Source of the DNA: Collimonas sp. UBA1456
Lineage (GTDB): Bacteria > Pseudomonadota > Gammaproteobacteria > Burkholderiales > Burkholderiaceae_D
Reading direction: 5' to 3'
Length of the DNA stretch: 14,238 nucleotides
NCBI GenBank assembly: GCA_002325825.1
Contig: DCSW01000099.1
Span: 1 to 14,238 of the forward strand
The notes under the pieces are model-generated. The model worked only from the letters and a program-made list of their open reading frames with translations. It searched no databases and was not told where the DNA came from. Below, piece by piece: positions 7,738-13,812 of the stretch. Each line of letters begins with the position of its first letter. Position 1 is the first letter of the stretch. The translations under genes were made by a program, and so were the position numbers.

Positions 7738-8703
7738 ATGATCAATATATTTGTTTTGCAAAACGGCCGTTTGAATCAGGTCAACATCGAGAGTCATAGT
7801 GACCTGGAGAAAGTACAACCGGTATGGGTCGATCTGACCGAACCTAACGATCAGGAGCGGGCCTGGGTCAAGAGTATCTATGGCGTCACCTTGCCGGGTG
7901 AAGATGATGTCAAGGACATCGAAGCATCGGCTCGCTATTACGAAGCGGAAAACGGCGATCTGCACCTTCGCACCGATTTTCTTTTTGAAGAAGACGATGG
8001 TCCGTCGTCGACCGTTACTGTTGCCTTTATTCTGGCGCGCGATATTCTGTTTTCAATACATGGTGAGGATTTGCCGGTGTTCCGTCTGGTGCGTATGCGG
8101 GCGCGCTCACGGCCAGGATCAATTGGTGATTACAAGGACGTGCTGCTCGATCTGTATCAGATCGATGCCGAGTATTCGGCTGATGCCTTGGAGGGTGTTT
8201 ACCAGAAGCTGGATGAAGTGAGCCAGCGAGTACTACAAAAGAAACTGACGGACCAGGACGCAGCTGAAGCGTTGAGCGCGATGGCACACGAAGAAGACTT
8301 GAATGGCCGCATCCGCCGCAATATGATGGATACGCGGCGCGCGGTCAGTTTTTTGATGCGCGGCCGATTGCTGAATGTCGATCAGTTTGAGGATGCACGG
8401 CAAATCTTGCGCGACATCGAATCGCTCGATGGCCACACGGCATTCCTTTTCGATAAGATTAACTTTCTGATGGATGCCACGGTCGGTTTCATCAACATCA
8501 ACCAGAACAAAATCATCAAGATCTTCTCGGTGGCTTCGGTGGCGTTTTTGCCGCCAACCCTGATCGCCAGTATCTACGGCATGAACTTCCGTTTCATGCC
8601 GGAGTTCGAGTGGCAGTTCGGCTATCCGCTGGCGCTGTTGCTGATGGTCTGTTCGGCTATTACGCCGTTCTGGTATTTCCGTCGACGTGGTTGGTTGAAC
8701 TGA
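7738..8703 (+). CDS. corA: CorA magnesium/cobalt transport protein
   Basis: A 321-residue inner-membrane CorA channel for Mg2+ uptake, also passing Co2+ and Ni2+. Length matches the family (about 316 in enterics). The large cytoplasmic N-terminal domain covers residues 1-255, with PVWVDLTEPNDQERAWV near 28-44 and a long helical stalk from about 140 to 255 containing the MDTRRAVSFLMRGR segment. Two C-terminal membrane helices follow, about 260-280 (IIKIFSVASVAFLPPTLIAS) and 296-314. The signature YGMNF lies at 280-284 at the end of the first helix, and the C-terminus is basic (FRRRGWLN). No frame break is visible. The ATG at 7738 follows 'gagataagc' with only a weak ribosome-binding sequence. 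It converges on hemL with 29 bases between the two stops. It is the first well-preserved gene after the decayed mtgA. Confidence 0.94.
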   Translation: MINIFVLQNGRLNQVNIESHSDLEKVQPVWVDLTEPNDQERAWVKSIYGVTLPGEDDVKDIEASARYYEAENGDLHLRTDFLFEEDDGPSSTVTVAFILARDILFSIHGEDLPVFRLVRMRARSRPGSIGDYKDVLLDLYQIDAEYSADALEGVYQKLDEVSQRVLQKKLTDQDAAEALSAMAHEEDLNGRIRRNMMDTRRAVSFLMRGRLLNVDQFEDARQILRDIESLDGHTAFLFDKINFLMDATVGFININQNKIIKIFSVASVAFLPPTLIASIYGMNFRFMPEFEWQFGYPLALLLMVCSAITPFWYFRRRGWLN

Positions 8704-8732
8704 AAACCTCATAGCTATAGGGGGGGCGAATT

Positions 8733-10016
8733 TTAAGTAAGTCGCGCAAAGGCGCCGCGCGCCGCTGCTACGGTTGCTTCAATCGCCGCGTTATCGTGCT
8801 GCGCTGACAAAAAGCCTGCCTCAAATGCCGATGGCGCCAGGTATACCCCAGCATCCAGCATTGCGTGGAAGAACTGGTTGAACAGCTCTTTGTTAAATTG
8901 AATCACGGCTGCGTAGGTGCTAGGTACTACGTCCGCGAAATATAAACCGAACATGCCGCCGATCGCATCGCCGCTGAACGTCACGCCGGCGTCTTTTGCC
9001 GCCTGGTTCAGGCCGCTGACCAGTTTCTCGGTTTGCGTTCCCAGTCTGTCGTAGAAACCTGGCTCCTGAATTAGTTTGAGCGTGCTCATGCCAGCAGCGA
9101 CCGCCACCGGATTGCCGGACAAGGTGCCAGCCTGATACACTGCACCAAGTGGCGCCATGCGTGCCATCAAATCGGCCCGTCCACCGAACGCCGCCACAGG
9201 CAAACCGCCGCCGATTACCTTGCCCAGCGCGGTGATGTCGGGAGAAATGCCGTATAACGATTGCGCGCCGCCGAGCGCGACACGGAAGCCGCACATCACT
9301 TCATCGAAAATCAGCACGGTACCATAATGGGTGCACAGGTGGCGCATGGTTTGCAGGAATTCCGGGGTCGCCCGTATTAGATTCATGTTGCCGGCCACCG
9401 GCTCGACAATCACGCAGGCGAGCTGGTCACCAATGTTCTTGAACGCGTCTTCTAATTGCTCTGTATTGTTGTAATCGAGCACCAGTGTGTGCTTGATAAA
9501 ATCTTCAGATACGCCGGCTGAGGTCGGATTGCCGAACGTGAGCAGGCCGCTACCACCCTTGACCAGCAGCGAATCAGTGTGGCCGTGATAGCAACCCTCG
9601 AACTTGATGATTTTGTCGCGGCCGGTGGCGCCGCGCGCTAGCCGCAATGCGCTCATGGTCGCCTCGGTCCCGCTCGACACCAGGCGTACCTGCTTAATCG
9701 CTGGCATCAGCTTGCAGATTTCTTCGGCGATTTCGATTTCACCTTGAGTTGGCGCGCCGAAGCTGAGGCCGCGCGCCGCCGCCTCTTGTACAGCCTTGAT
9801 CACGGTCGGATGGGCGTGGCCGACAATGGCGGTGCCCCAGGAGCCGATGTAGTCGATGTAGCGGCGACCATCGGCATCCCAGAAATACGGGCCTTCGGCG
9901 CGCGTGATGAAGCGCGGGGTACCGCCGACCGAACGGAAAGCGCGGACTGGGGAGTTGACGCCGCCAGGCGTGGTTAGGTGAGCGCGGGTAAAGAGGATAT
10001 CGTTGTTGGATTTCAT
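8733..10016 (-). CDS. hemL: Glutamate-1-semialdehyde 2,1-aminomutase
   Basis: HemL converts glutamate-1-semialdehyde to 5-aminolevulinate, the committed precursor of haem, in the C5 pathway, using PLP or PMP. The 427-residue frame matches the normal length. Landmarks: GGVNSPVRAFRSVGGTP (18-34), YIDYIGSWGTAIVGHAHP (53-70), SSGTEATMSALRLAR (114-128), KFEGCYHGHTDSLLV (138-152), FDEVMCGFRV (237-246) with the PLP-ring Asp238, and the Schiff-base Lys266 in ITALGKVIGGGLPVAAFGG. QAGTLSGNPVA follows at 295-305. One small oddity is Cys242, where most homologues have Thr (DEVMTGFR). The start ATG follows an A-rich stretch without a clear Shine-Dalgarno motif. It reads in the same direction as the thiD-like gene, 177 bases downstream of it, a conserved pairing in this bacterial group. 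It appears fully functional. Confidence 0.97.
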   Translation of the reverse strand: MKSNNDILFTRAHLTTPGGVNSPVRAFRSVGGTPRFITRAEGPYFWDADGRRYIDYIGSWGTAIVGHAHPTVIKAVQEAAARGLSFGAPTQGEIEIAEEICKLMPAIKQVRLVSSGTEATMSALRLARGATGRDKIIKFEGCYHGHTDSLLVKGGSGLLTFGNPTSAGVSEDFIKHTLVLDYNNTEQLEDAFKNIGDQLACVIVEPVAGNMNLIRATPEFLQTMRHLCTHYGTVLIFDEVMCGFRVALGGAQSLYGISPDITALGKVIGGGLPVAAFGGRADLMARMAPLGAVYQAGTLSGNPVAVAAGMSTLKLIQEPGFYDRLGTQTEKLVSGLNQAAKDAGVTFSGDAIGGMFGLYFADVVPSTYAAVIQFNKELFNQFFHAMLDAGVYLAPSAFEAGFLSAQHDNAAIEATVAAARGAFARLT

Positions 10017-10126
10017 TTTTTTATTTGCGGGACAGAGTTGAAGAGCTACCGCAGCGTTGCGAATGACATTTTTTAGTGCGGCGCTGTCCTCACCGGATTA
10101 AATAAACGGGTTAAATTGCAAAAAAT

Positions 10127-10161
10127 ACTAGTTAAAACTAGTCTGTTAGGTAAAATTTTAC
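10127..10161. repeat. Two neighbouring palindromes in the thiD-hemL gap
   Basis: ACTAGTTAAAACTAGT (10127-10142) is a perfect inverted repeat with 7-base arms around AA. GTAAAATTTTAC (10150-10161) is a perfect 12-base palindrome seven bases further on. They lie about 110 bases upstream of the hemL start and about 35 bases beyond the thiD stop. They could be operators or part of a promoter for hemL, or simple AT-rich coincidence. No clear -35/-10 pair could be fixed. Confidence 0.4.
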
Positions 10162-10193
10162 GCCATAATGTGACGGAAAAATCAAGAAAAACT

Positions 10194-11042
10194 TCACCCA
10201 TTCGCATCATCTGCGTGTAGTCCTTGGAGTGCTTCCTCACGCGCCCAGAAATATCGGTCTGGAATCCGTTTTCCCATGCCCAGCCGTTGCGCTGCGGTGA
10301 CTGCTGCCAGCGTGAACTCCTGCGCCTCGGAGGCGGCCTCGGGCACGTCCAGCCCGTTCGCCAGCATCGCCGCGATGGCCGCCGACAACGTGCTGCCGGC
10401 GCCGCTAAACGATCCTGACACACGCGGCCATTGATCTTCGCGGACTACGCCGGTATCGTTGAATAGAGTGTTGCCGATTTCGGTGGCCGCCGTCGGCGTG
10501 CCGGTGACCAACAGATATTCGCAGCCAAGTTCGATGATGTGCATCGCATCCAGGTCAAGCATGTCTTCGGACGACGGCTCGCGCCAGGTTTCCGCCAAGC
10601 GCGCAAGTTCAACTGCCGAGAGCAGCATGACGGTGGTTTGCGGGATTAGTAGTTCGCGGATGGCGATCAGCAGTTCTTCGCTATCCTGACCCTGATCCGG
10701 CATGGCCGATAAAAAAGGGTCTAGAATCAGTGGAATTTCCGGGTAGTCAGAGACGATTTCAGCGATCACCGACACGCTCTCGATGCTACCGACGGCGCCG
10801 ACCTTGAAAGTTGTCACCGGCATGTCTTCGAGCATGACGCGAGCCTGGTCGGCAACCCAATCGGCATCGATTTGTTGGATATCTTCGATACGCCCGGTAT
10901 CGCCGATCAGGATCGAAGTGATGACTGACAGGCCATGGCAGCCCATCGACGAAAAAGTGGCCAGGTCGGCCTGAATGCCGACGGCGCCGACCGGATCGGC
11001 AACGCCGAATGTCAATATGAGTGGGGAAGTTTGGTTTTGCAC
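10194..11042 (-). CDS. thiD: Divergent ThiD-like HMP/HMP-P kinase, ribokinase superfamily
   Basis: A 282-residue ribokinase-fold protein of the type annotated in Burkholderiales as hydroxymethylpyrimidine/phosphomethylpyrimidine kinase, which phosphorylates the pyrimidine half of thiamine. Supporting motifs: GVADPVGAVGIQADLATFSSMGCHG (13-37, related to the usual SDPSGGAGIQAD), FKVGAVGSIESV (79-90), LILDPFLSA (105-113), LVTGTP (178-183) and the ATP/anion-hole loop GAGSTLSAAIAA (214-225). Differences from classical ThiD: GAVG instead of GGAG, ILIGDTG where ThiD has AxTAQNT, LSAVELARLA instead of the TPNxxEA segment, and Ser217 where E. coli ThiD has a Cys in GTGCTLSAA. These may be normal for this clade or mark a changed substrate. 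The frame is intact and ends RYFWAREEALQ plus a short tail. Gene order rubredoxin/thiD/hemL supports the assignment to this clade rather than to classical ThiD. Confidence 0.78.
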   Translation of the reverse strand: MQNQTSPLILTFGVADPVGAVGIQADLATFSSMGCHGLSVITSILIGDTGRIEDIQQIDADWVADQARVMLEDMPVTTFKVGAVGSIESVSVIAEIVSDYPEIPLILDPFLSAMPDQGQDSEELLIAIRELLIPQTTVMLLSAVELARLAETWREPSSEDMLDLDAMHIIELGCEYLLVTGTPTAATEIGNTLFNDTGVVREDQWPRVSGSFSGAGSTLSAAIAAMLANGLDVPEAASEAQEFTLAAVTAAQRLGMGKRIPDRYFWAREEALQGLHADDANG

Positions 11043-11084
11043 GGCAGGTATATTAAAATGTCTGACTTTACATTTTACTTGATT

Positions 11085-11090
11085 GAAGGG
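11085..11090 (+). promoter_or_regulatory. Ribosome binding site of rubredoxin (GAAGGG)
   Basis: GAAGGG ends eight bases before the GTG at 11099 and is a good Shine-Dalgarno match. It decides the start: the upstream ATG at 11058 is in another frame and stops at once. The 56-base gap between this gene and the divergent thiD-like gene must hold both promoters, but I cannot fix convincing -35/-10 boxes there. Confidence 0.6.
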
Positions 11091-11098
11091 TTATCGCT

Positions 11099-11293
11099 GT
11101 GAGCAATAACGAAACTAACAAGACGGAATTCAAAACCTGGATGTGCCTGATCTGCGGCTGGGTTTATGACGAAGAAGCTGGCTTGCCGGAAGAGGGCGTT
11201 GCGCCAGGTACGCGATGGGATGACGTGCCGATGAACTGGACTTGCCACGAGTGCGGCGCCCGCAAGGAAGATTTTGAAATGGTTGCCATTTGA
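11099..11293 (+). CDS. Rubredoxin
   Basis: A 64-residue rubredoxin, a small cytoplasmic one-electron carrier with a single iron bound by four cysteines. Both knuckles are present: C16-L-I-C19-G and C49-H-E-C52-G, with the usual aromatic and acidic core (WVYDEEAGLPEEGVAPGTRW, then DVPMNWTC). The second knuckle reads CHECG where most rubredoxins have CPxCG, a small deviation that keeps all iron ligands. A ten-residue polar N-terminal extension precedes the fold, as in many betaproteobacterial forms. It starts with GTG. In this bacterial group rubredoxin usually lies between the thiD-like gene (divergent) and pilG (same direction), and the same order is seen here. The redox partner is unknown; there is no alkane hydroxylase in the window. 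It seems functional. Confidence 0.95.
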   Translation: MSNNETNKTEFKTWMCLICGWVYDEEAGLPEEGVAPGTRWDDVPMNWTCHECGARKEDFEMVAI

Positions 11294-11306
11294 TTCCGAA
11301 TGGCAA
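11283..11306 (+). terminator. Hairpin at the rubredoxin stop codon, possible terminator
   Basis: TTGCCATT (11283-11290) and AATGGCAA (11299-11306) form a perfect 8-bp stem with an 8-base loop. The stop codon TGA lies at the base of the loop, and the hairpin is followed by a weak T-rich stretch (TTTGGTT). It could end the rubredoxin transcript or protect its 3' end; the T-tract is poor. Confidence 0.4.
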
Positions 11307-11370
11307 TTTGGTTCTTGCAGGAATGCCAAATTAACGTTCGAAGTTACAGAAATTGAACTTTAAGCCCACC

Positions 11371-11407
11371 CTGCAATAAATATTGCTATAAGAAATATTT
11401 ATTGCAG
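11371..11407. repeat. Perfect 14-bp inverted repeat upstream of pilG remnant
   Basis: CTGCAATAAATATT (11371-11384) and AATATTTATTGCAG (11394-11407) are exact reverse complements separated by nine bases (GCTATAAGA). It lies 77 bases past the rubredoxin stop and 40 before the pilG ATG. It may be a terminator or leader hairpin, or a protein-binding site; there is no T-tract. AT-rich arms of this length staying perfect amid decaying DNA are notable. Confidence 0.6.
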
Positions 11408-11446
11408 TGAAGCAGTAGATTTATTTGGATTGAGTGAGATAATTCC

Positions 11447-11877
11447 ATGGCAACATCAATTCAACATAAATTGGCAGCGTCGACTTTAACATAATGGTGA
11501 TCGACGATAGCAGCACAATTTAGCATTTCGCAGAGATTCTTTTAAGTCAGGCTGGTTATCCAGTGGTGCTCGCCGAAGATGATTGCGATGCGTTGGCAAG
11601 AGTTAATGATCATAAGTCGGCGCTGATTTTTTGCTACATCCTGATGCCATCGGCTCGATGACGGTCAAACCTGCGCTTTAATCAAGAGAAGCGTTGAATT
11701 CCATGCAACGCCGGTGATCATGCTGTCACCCAATGATGATTTGTTTGATCGTGTGCCCGCAGCGCAATGGTCGGTTACGACGAGTATGTTACCAAGCTGT
11801 TCACCATAGATAGTCTGCTCAGGACAGTGAGCTAGCACATTCAGGTCTCGGACGATGCAAACGCAATCAACGCCTGA
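11447..11877 (+). pseudogene. pilG: pilG pseudogene: twitching-motility response regulator
   Basis: PilG is a single-domain CheY-like receiver of the Pil-Chp system that controls type IV pilus extension. The recognisable receiver starts at MVIDDSSTI (11494-11520), which ends in a TAG at 11521-11523. It continues in frame as FAEILLSQAGYPVVLAEDD and LARVNDHKSALIFCYILMPS. The phospho-acceptor Asp of the normal FCDILMPR has become Tyr (GAC to TAC). One extra base at about 11650 shifts the frame to LDDGQTCALIKRSVEFHATP and VIMLSPNDDLFDR. A second shift near 11755-11767 restores MVGYDEYVTKLFTIDSLL, with a further TAG (11833-11835), and ends QVSDDANAINA with TGA at 11875-11877. The conserved Lys after 'YVT' remains. 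The N-terminal codons between the ATG at 11447 and 11493 are also out of frame. It cannot make a working regulator. Confidence 0.9.
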
Positions 11878-11880
11878 TAA

Positions 11881-12063
11881 GGCTTGCAGGCAACGCACTC
11901 GATGACGCGCGATGACGACATCAAGGATACTCCTAGAATCATCTGCAACAGCAACGGCCTGGAAACCGACCATATTTTCGGCTTGCGCCAAGGCGCACGC
12001 GATTACCTGGTAAAACCGATCGAGCCTGGAAAATGGCTGGAAAAAATCGCCGCGCTTACTTAA
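11881..12063 (+). pseudogene. pilH: pilH 3' remnant: CheY-like regulator, C-terminal half
   Basis: Three bases after the pilG stop, 60 codons read GLQATHSMTRDDDIKDTPRI, then ICNSNGLETDHIFGLRQGAR and DYLVKPIEPGKWLEKIAALT, ending in TAA. This matches the C-terminal half of PilH (homologues: ITRDDDTKSIPIIMCTSK, then ETDRIWGMRQGARDYxxKPI). The N-terminal half, including the acidic pocket and the phospho-acceptor Asp, is absent, so about 60 codons plus the start were lost by deletion. Gene order pilG-pilH-pilI is kept. The following 160 bases (12064-12225) hold no clear coding sequence, only a GTC-rich low-complexity stretch near 12168-12180. Confidence 0.85.
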
Positions 12064-12225
12064 TACGCACTGCTGGACATAGCCGTTTCAGGACCATTTT
12101 AAGGTCGTGAATACCATCCGGATTTACGTCAATATGATCCAATCAACCTCGCTCTGTCCGCCGAATTGCCGTCGTCGTCGTTGTCTTCCTCGCTGCTGTC
12201 ATCCCAGCTAATAAATCGGCCGCTG

Positions 12226-12740
12226 ATGCCGACACGTGATGTACCCGCTTGCGCGAATTCCAGTCGCATTTGCTGGGGCGAATGCAATCCGCTCGCAGTG
12301 GAGTGGATGTGTGGGAAAGCCAATTTGGTTTATTGATCGGATAGAGTCGCTTCGCTGGTTGTTAAATTTATAAGAGACCGGCGAAATCGACGCAGTCGGC
12401 AAGATTTTCCAGATGCCGTTGACACATGACTAATTTTTTGGTTTAAGTTAACGTGCGCGTAAACATCATCAGCGTGATCGATTTTGCGCGCTACCAAGGT
12501 CAAATTTTGACGCAGATTGACAAGGAATGTCGGATTGTGGCGTTTTCTCCGAAATTTTCGTTCAGCAGCAGTTTGCTGGTGTCGCGTGTACTGAATTTGT
12601 GCAACGTCACCCAGATGACCTTGCAGCCTGCGGAATCCATAGACAGCAACAGCGCCAAGAGCTATGTCGATAGCGAATCACAGGTATGGACTAAATTAAG
12701 TATTGCCCGAATTTTGCATCACGCTTATTTTTACAAGTAG
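12226..12740 (+). pseudogene. pilI: pilI pseudogene: CheW-like adaptor
   Basis: PilI is the CheW-type adaptor that links the PilJ receptor to the ChpA kinase. Near an ATG at 12226, out of frame with what follows, the sequence reads LREFQSHLLGRMQSARSGVD and VWESQFGLLIG, then TAG (12342-12344). A one-base shift continues LRWLLNLQETGEIDAVGKIF with TAA (12371-12373) at a Gln position, then QMPLTHD and a TAA replacing the Trp of LTHDWF (12430-12432). Another shift leads into the best-preserved part, VNIISVIDFARYQGQILTQI, DKECRIVAFSPKFSF, SSSLLVSRVLNLCNVTQMTLQ and YVDSESQVWTKLSIARI, ending in TAG at 12738-12740. The last 95 codons are open but cannot form a complete CheW fold. The gene is dead. Confidence 0.86.
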
Positions 12741-12807
12741 GTTTATGAGTGCGCAGGTACTGCGGCAGTATCCGGTGGCATTGAATTTGCAATTAGAAAA
12801 TTCTTTA

Positions 12808-13127
12808 ATGGTATTCAAACTACCATCTTTATCGGAGGTGGCTAAGAAAGAGTAGGGAGAAGCCAGTGATCGCTGCGTACTGGACTGCTTGATATATAAG
12901 TCAGAACAGACTGTGATGGCGGGGTATTTCATTCCTGAAGCGCTATCAGCACCGACGATGTTCAGTACCAGAGCCGCTGCGGCAGCCGAGACGGCAGATA
13001 GCGCCGTCGGCGTAGCTGACTTCAGCCAGAATGCCGTGCCGTTGATGGGCAAATTGTCGCAACAAAAGTAGATTCGCGTGTTGTTGATCGTACTCAGCTC
13101 CAGTTTGTTATTGACTATTATATTCTC
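12808..13127 (+). pseudogene. pilJ: pilJ 5' remnant: methyl-accepting chemoreceptor N-terminus
   Basis: PilJ is the membrane chemoreceptor of the Pil-Chp system. Only its first 107 codons are left: MVFKLPSLSEVAKKE, a TAG (12853-12855), an Ala-rich stretch (STRAAAAAETADSAVGVADF) and VPLMGKLSQQK. Then comes a TAG (13069-13071) where homologues have Gln (QQKQIRVLLIV), followed by the first membrane segment IRVLLIVLSSSLLLTIIFS. The frame then runs directly into ChpA sequence. The periplasmic sensor, HAMP and methyl-accepting signalling domains are missing, so the deletion removed most of the gene. The N-terminal match is from general memory of Oxalobacteraceae PilJ, so the call rests mainly on the QKQIRVLLIV membrane region and on position after pilI. 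The stretch 12741-12807 between pilI and pilJ shows nothing recognisable. Confidence 0.74.
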
Positions 13128-13698
13128 GTGACTGAGAGCCAAGAATTCGGCGATCAATTCAACCCGGCGGCTTTGGCTGCGGCATGCAACGACGGCATGC
13201 TGATGTGGCAAGGAGATCGGGCGTCGCCGCAATATCTGTCTGTATTTCTGGGCGATGCAGGTACGGTGTCTGTGGCTCAACAGTATTCCCCCGGTGATCG
13301 TGTTGCGTGTAGGAAATGACCGCGTCGCGATCTATGGCGATGGAATCATCGGCAACCGAGAAGTGGTGGTCAAGAGCATCGGACCGCAGCTGTTGCGAAT
13401 GATCGGGATTGCTGGCTCCATGGTCCTGGGTTAGGGCGATATCGTGTTGATATTGAGTCCAGTGCCGCTGGATGCAATTGGCGCAGTCGCTGAAATGGCT
13501 GCTGGCACCGATTTCACATCGTCGCCGGCGGCCCAGGCGGCATAGGATTTGCGCAGTCAGAACGTGGTCATGGCAGTTAACGATTCATTGACCATGCGTT
13601 GCGTTACTCAGCCTTTGCTCTCACGTGAAAGCTATCAGGCGGTGCTGGCGAAAGACGGCGTCGATGCACTGGAGTAGTTATAAAAGCCGCGTGACTAA
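13128..13698 (+). pseudogene. chpA: chpA 3' remnant: CheW-like and receiver domains of hybrid kinase
   Basis: ChpA is the very large CheA-like hybrid kinase of the Pil-Chp system. From about 13128 the sequence reads TESQEFGDQFNPAALAAACN, then DGMLMWQ and PQYLSVFLGDAGTVSVAQQYSP. After one extra base in a run of five C (about 13291-13295) it continues VIVLRVGNDRVAIYGDGIIG and NREVVVKSIGPQLLRMIGIA, with a TAG at 13432-13434, then GDIVLILSPVPLDA. This is the regulatory CheW-like domain. A linker with a TAG follows, then a receiver-domain start VVMAVNDSLTMRCVTQPLLS, where the usual acidic pair DD is ND, and AKDGVDALE with TAG (13675-13677) and TAA (13681-13683) at Gln positions. Homology ends at KPRD (about 13695), where an IS21-like end begins. 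The phosphotransfer, dimerisation and ATPase domains are absent. It is a residue of a gene usually several kilobases long. Confidence 0.86.
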
Positions 13699-13758
13699 TG
13701 TACAGACAAGCACACTTGGACCGGCCATGAATGATGCATTAAGAGTGTACCACTCCCA

Positions 13759-13794
13759 GCCTTTCTTATGTACCTGCGGGTACATAAGAAAGGC
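13759..13794. repeat. 16-bp perfect hairpin in the IS21 leader
   Basis: GCCTTTCTTATGTACC (13759-13774) and GGTACATAAGAAAGGC (13779-13794) are exact reverse complements with a four-base loop (TGCG). A few extra pairs are possible outside the stem with bulges (CACTCCC with GGGTG). It sits 18 bases before the istA GTG. It could block read-through transcription into the transposase or bind transposase; both are inference. No T-tract follows. Confidence 0.7.
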
Positions 13795-13812
13795 GGAAAG
13801 GGTGTTTCTAGC

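Noticed and set aside
8704..8732. Bidirectional terminator between converging corA and hemL
   Set aside because: The 29-base gap contains only a short TAGCTA palindrome and a G-run, with no stem plus T-tract on either strand.
10224..10974. Open frames opposite the thiD-like gene
   Set aside because: They are antisense shadows of a conserved coding sequence and have no family resemblance or ribosome binding sites.
12129..12225. A Ser/Leu-rich frame and GTC repeats between pilH and pilI as a small gene
   Set aside because: It is low-complexity sequence with no start/ribosome-site pairing, no recognised homologue, and it lies within decayed DNA.
5131..13698. Reassignment of TAG/TAA to glutamine, since many premature stops fall at Gln positions
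   Set aside because: aroE ends with a TAG and ubiC and hemL with TAA exactly where their proteins should end. The same broken genes also have frameshifts, TGA stops and large deletions that recoding cannot explain.
11447..13698. A novel cluster of small proteins encoded by the many short open frames here
   Set aside because: The short frames join into recognisable PilG, PilH, PilI, PilJ and ChpA segments in order; they are fragments, not new genes.
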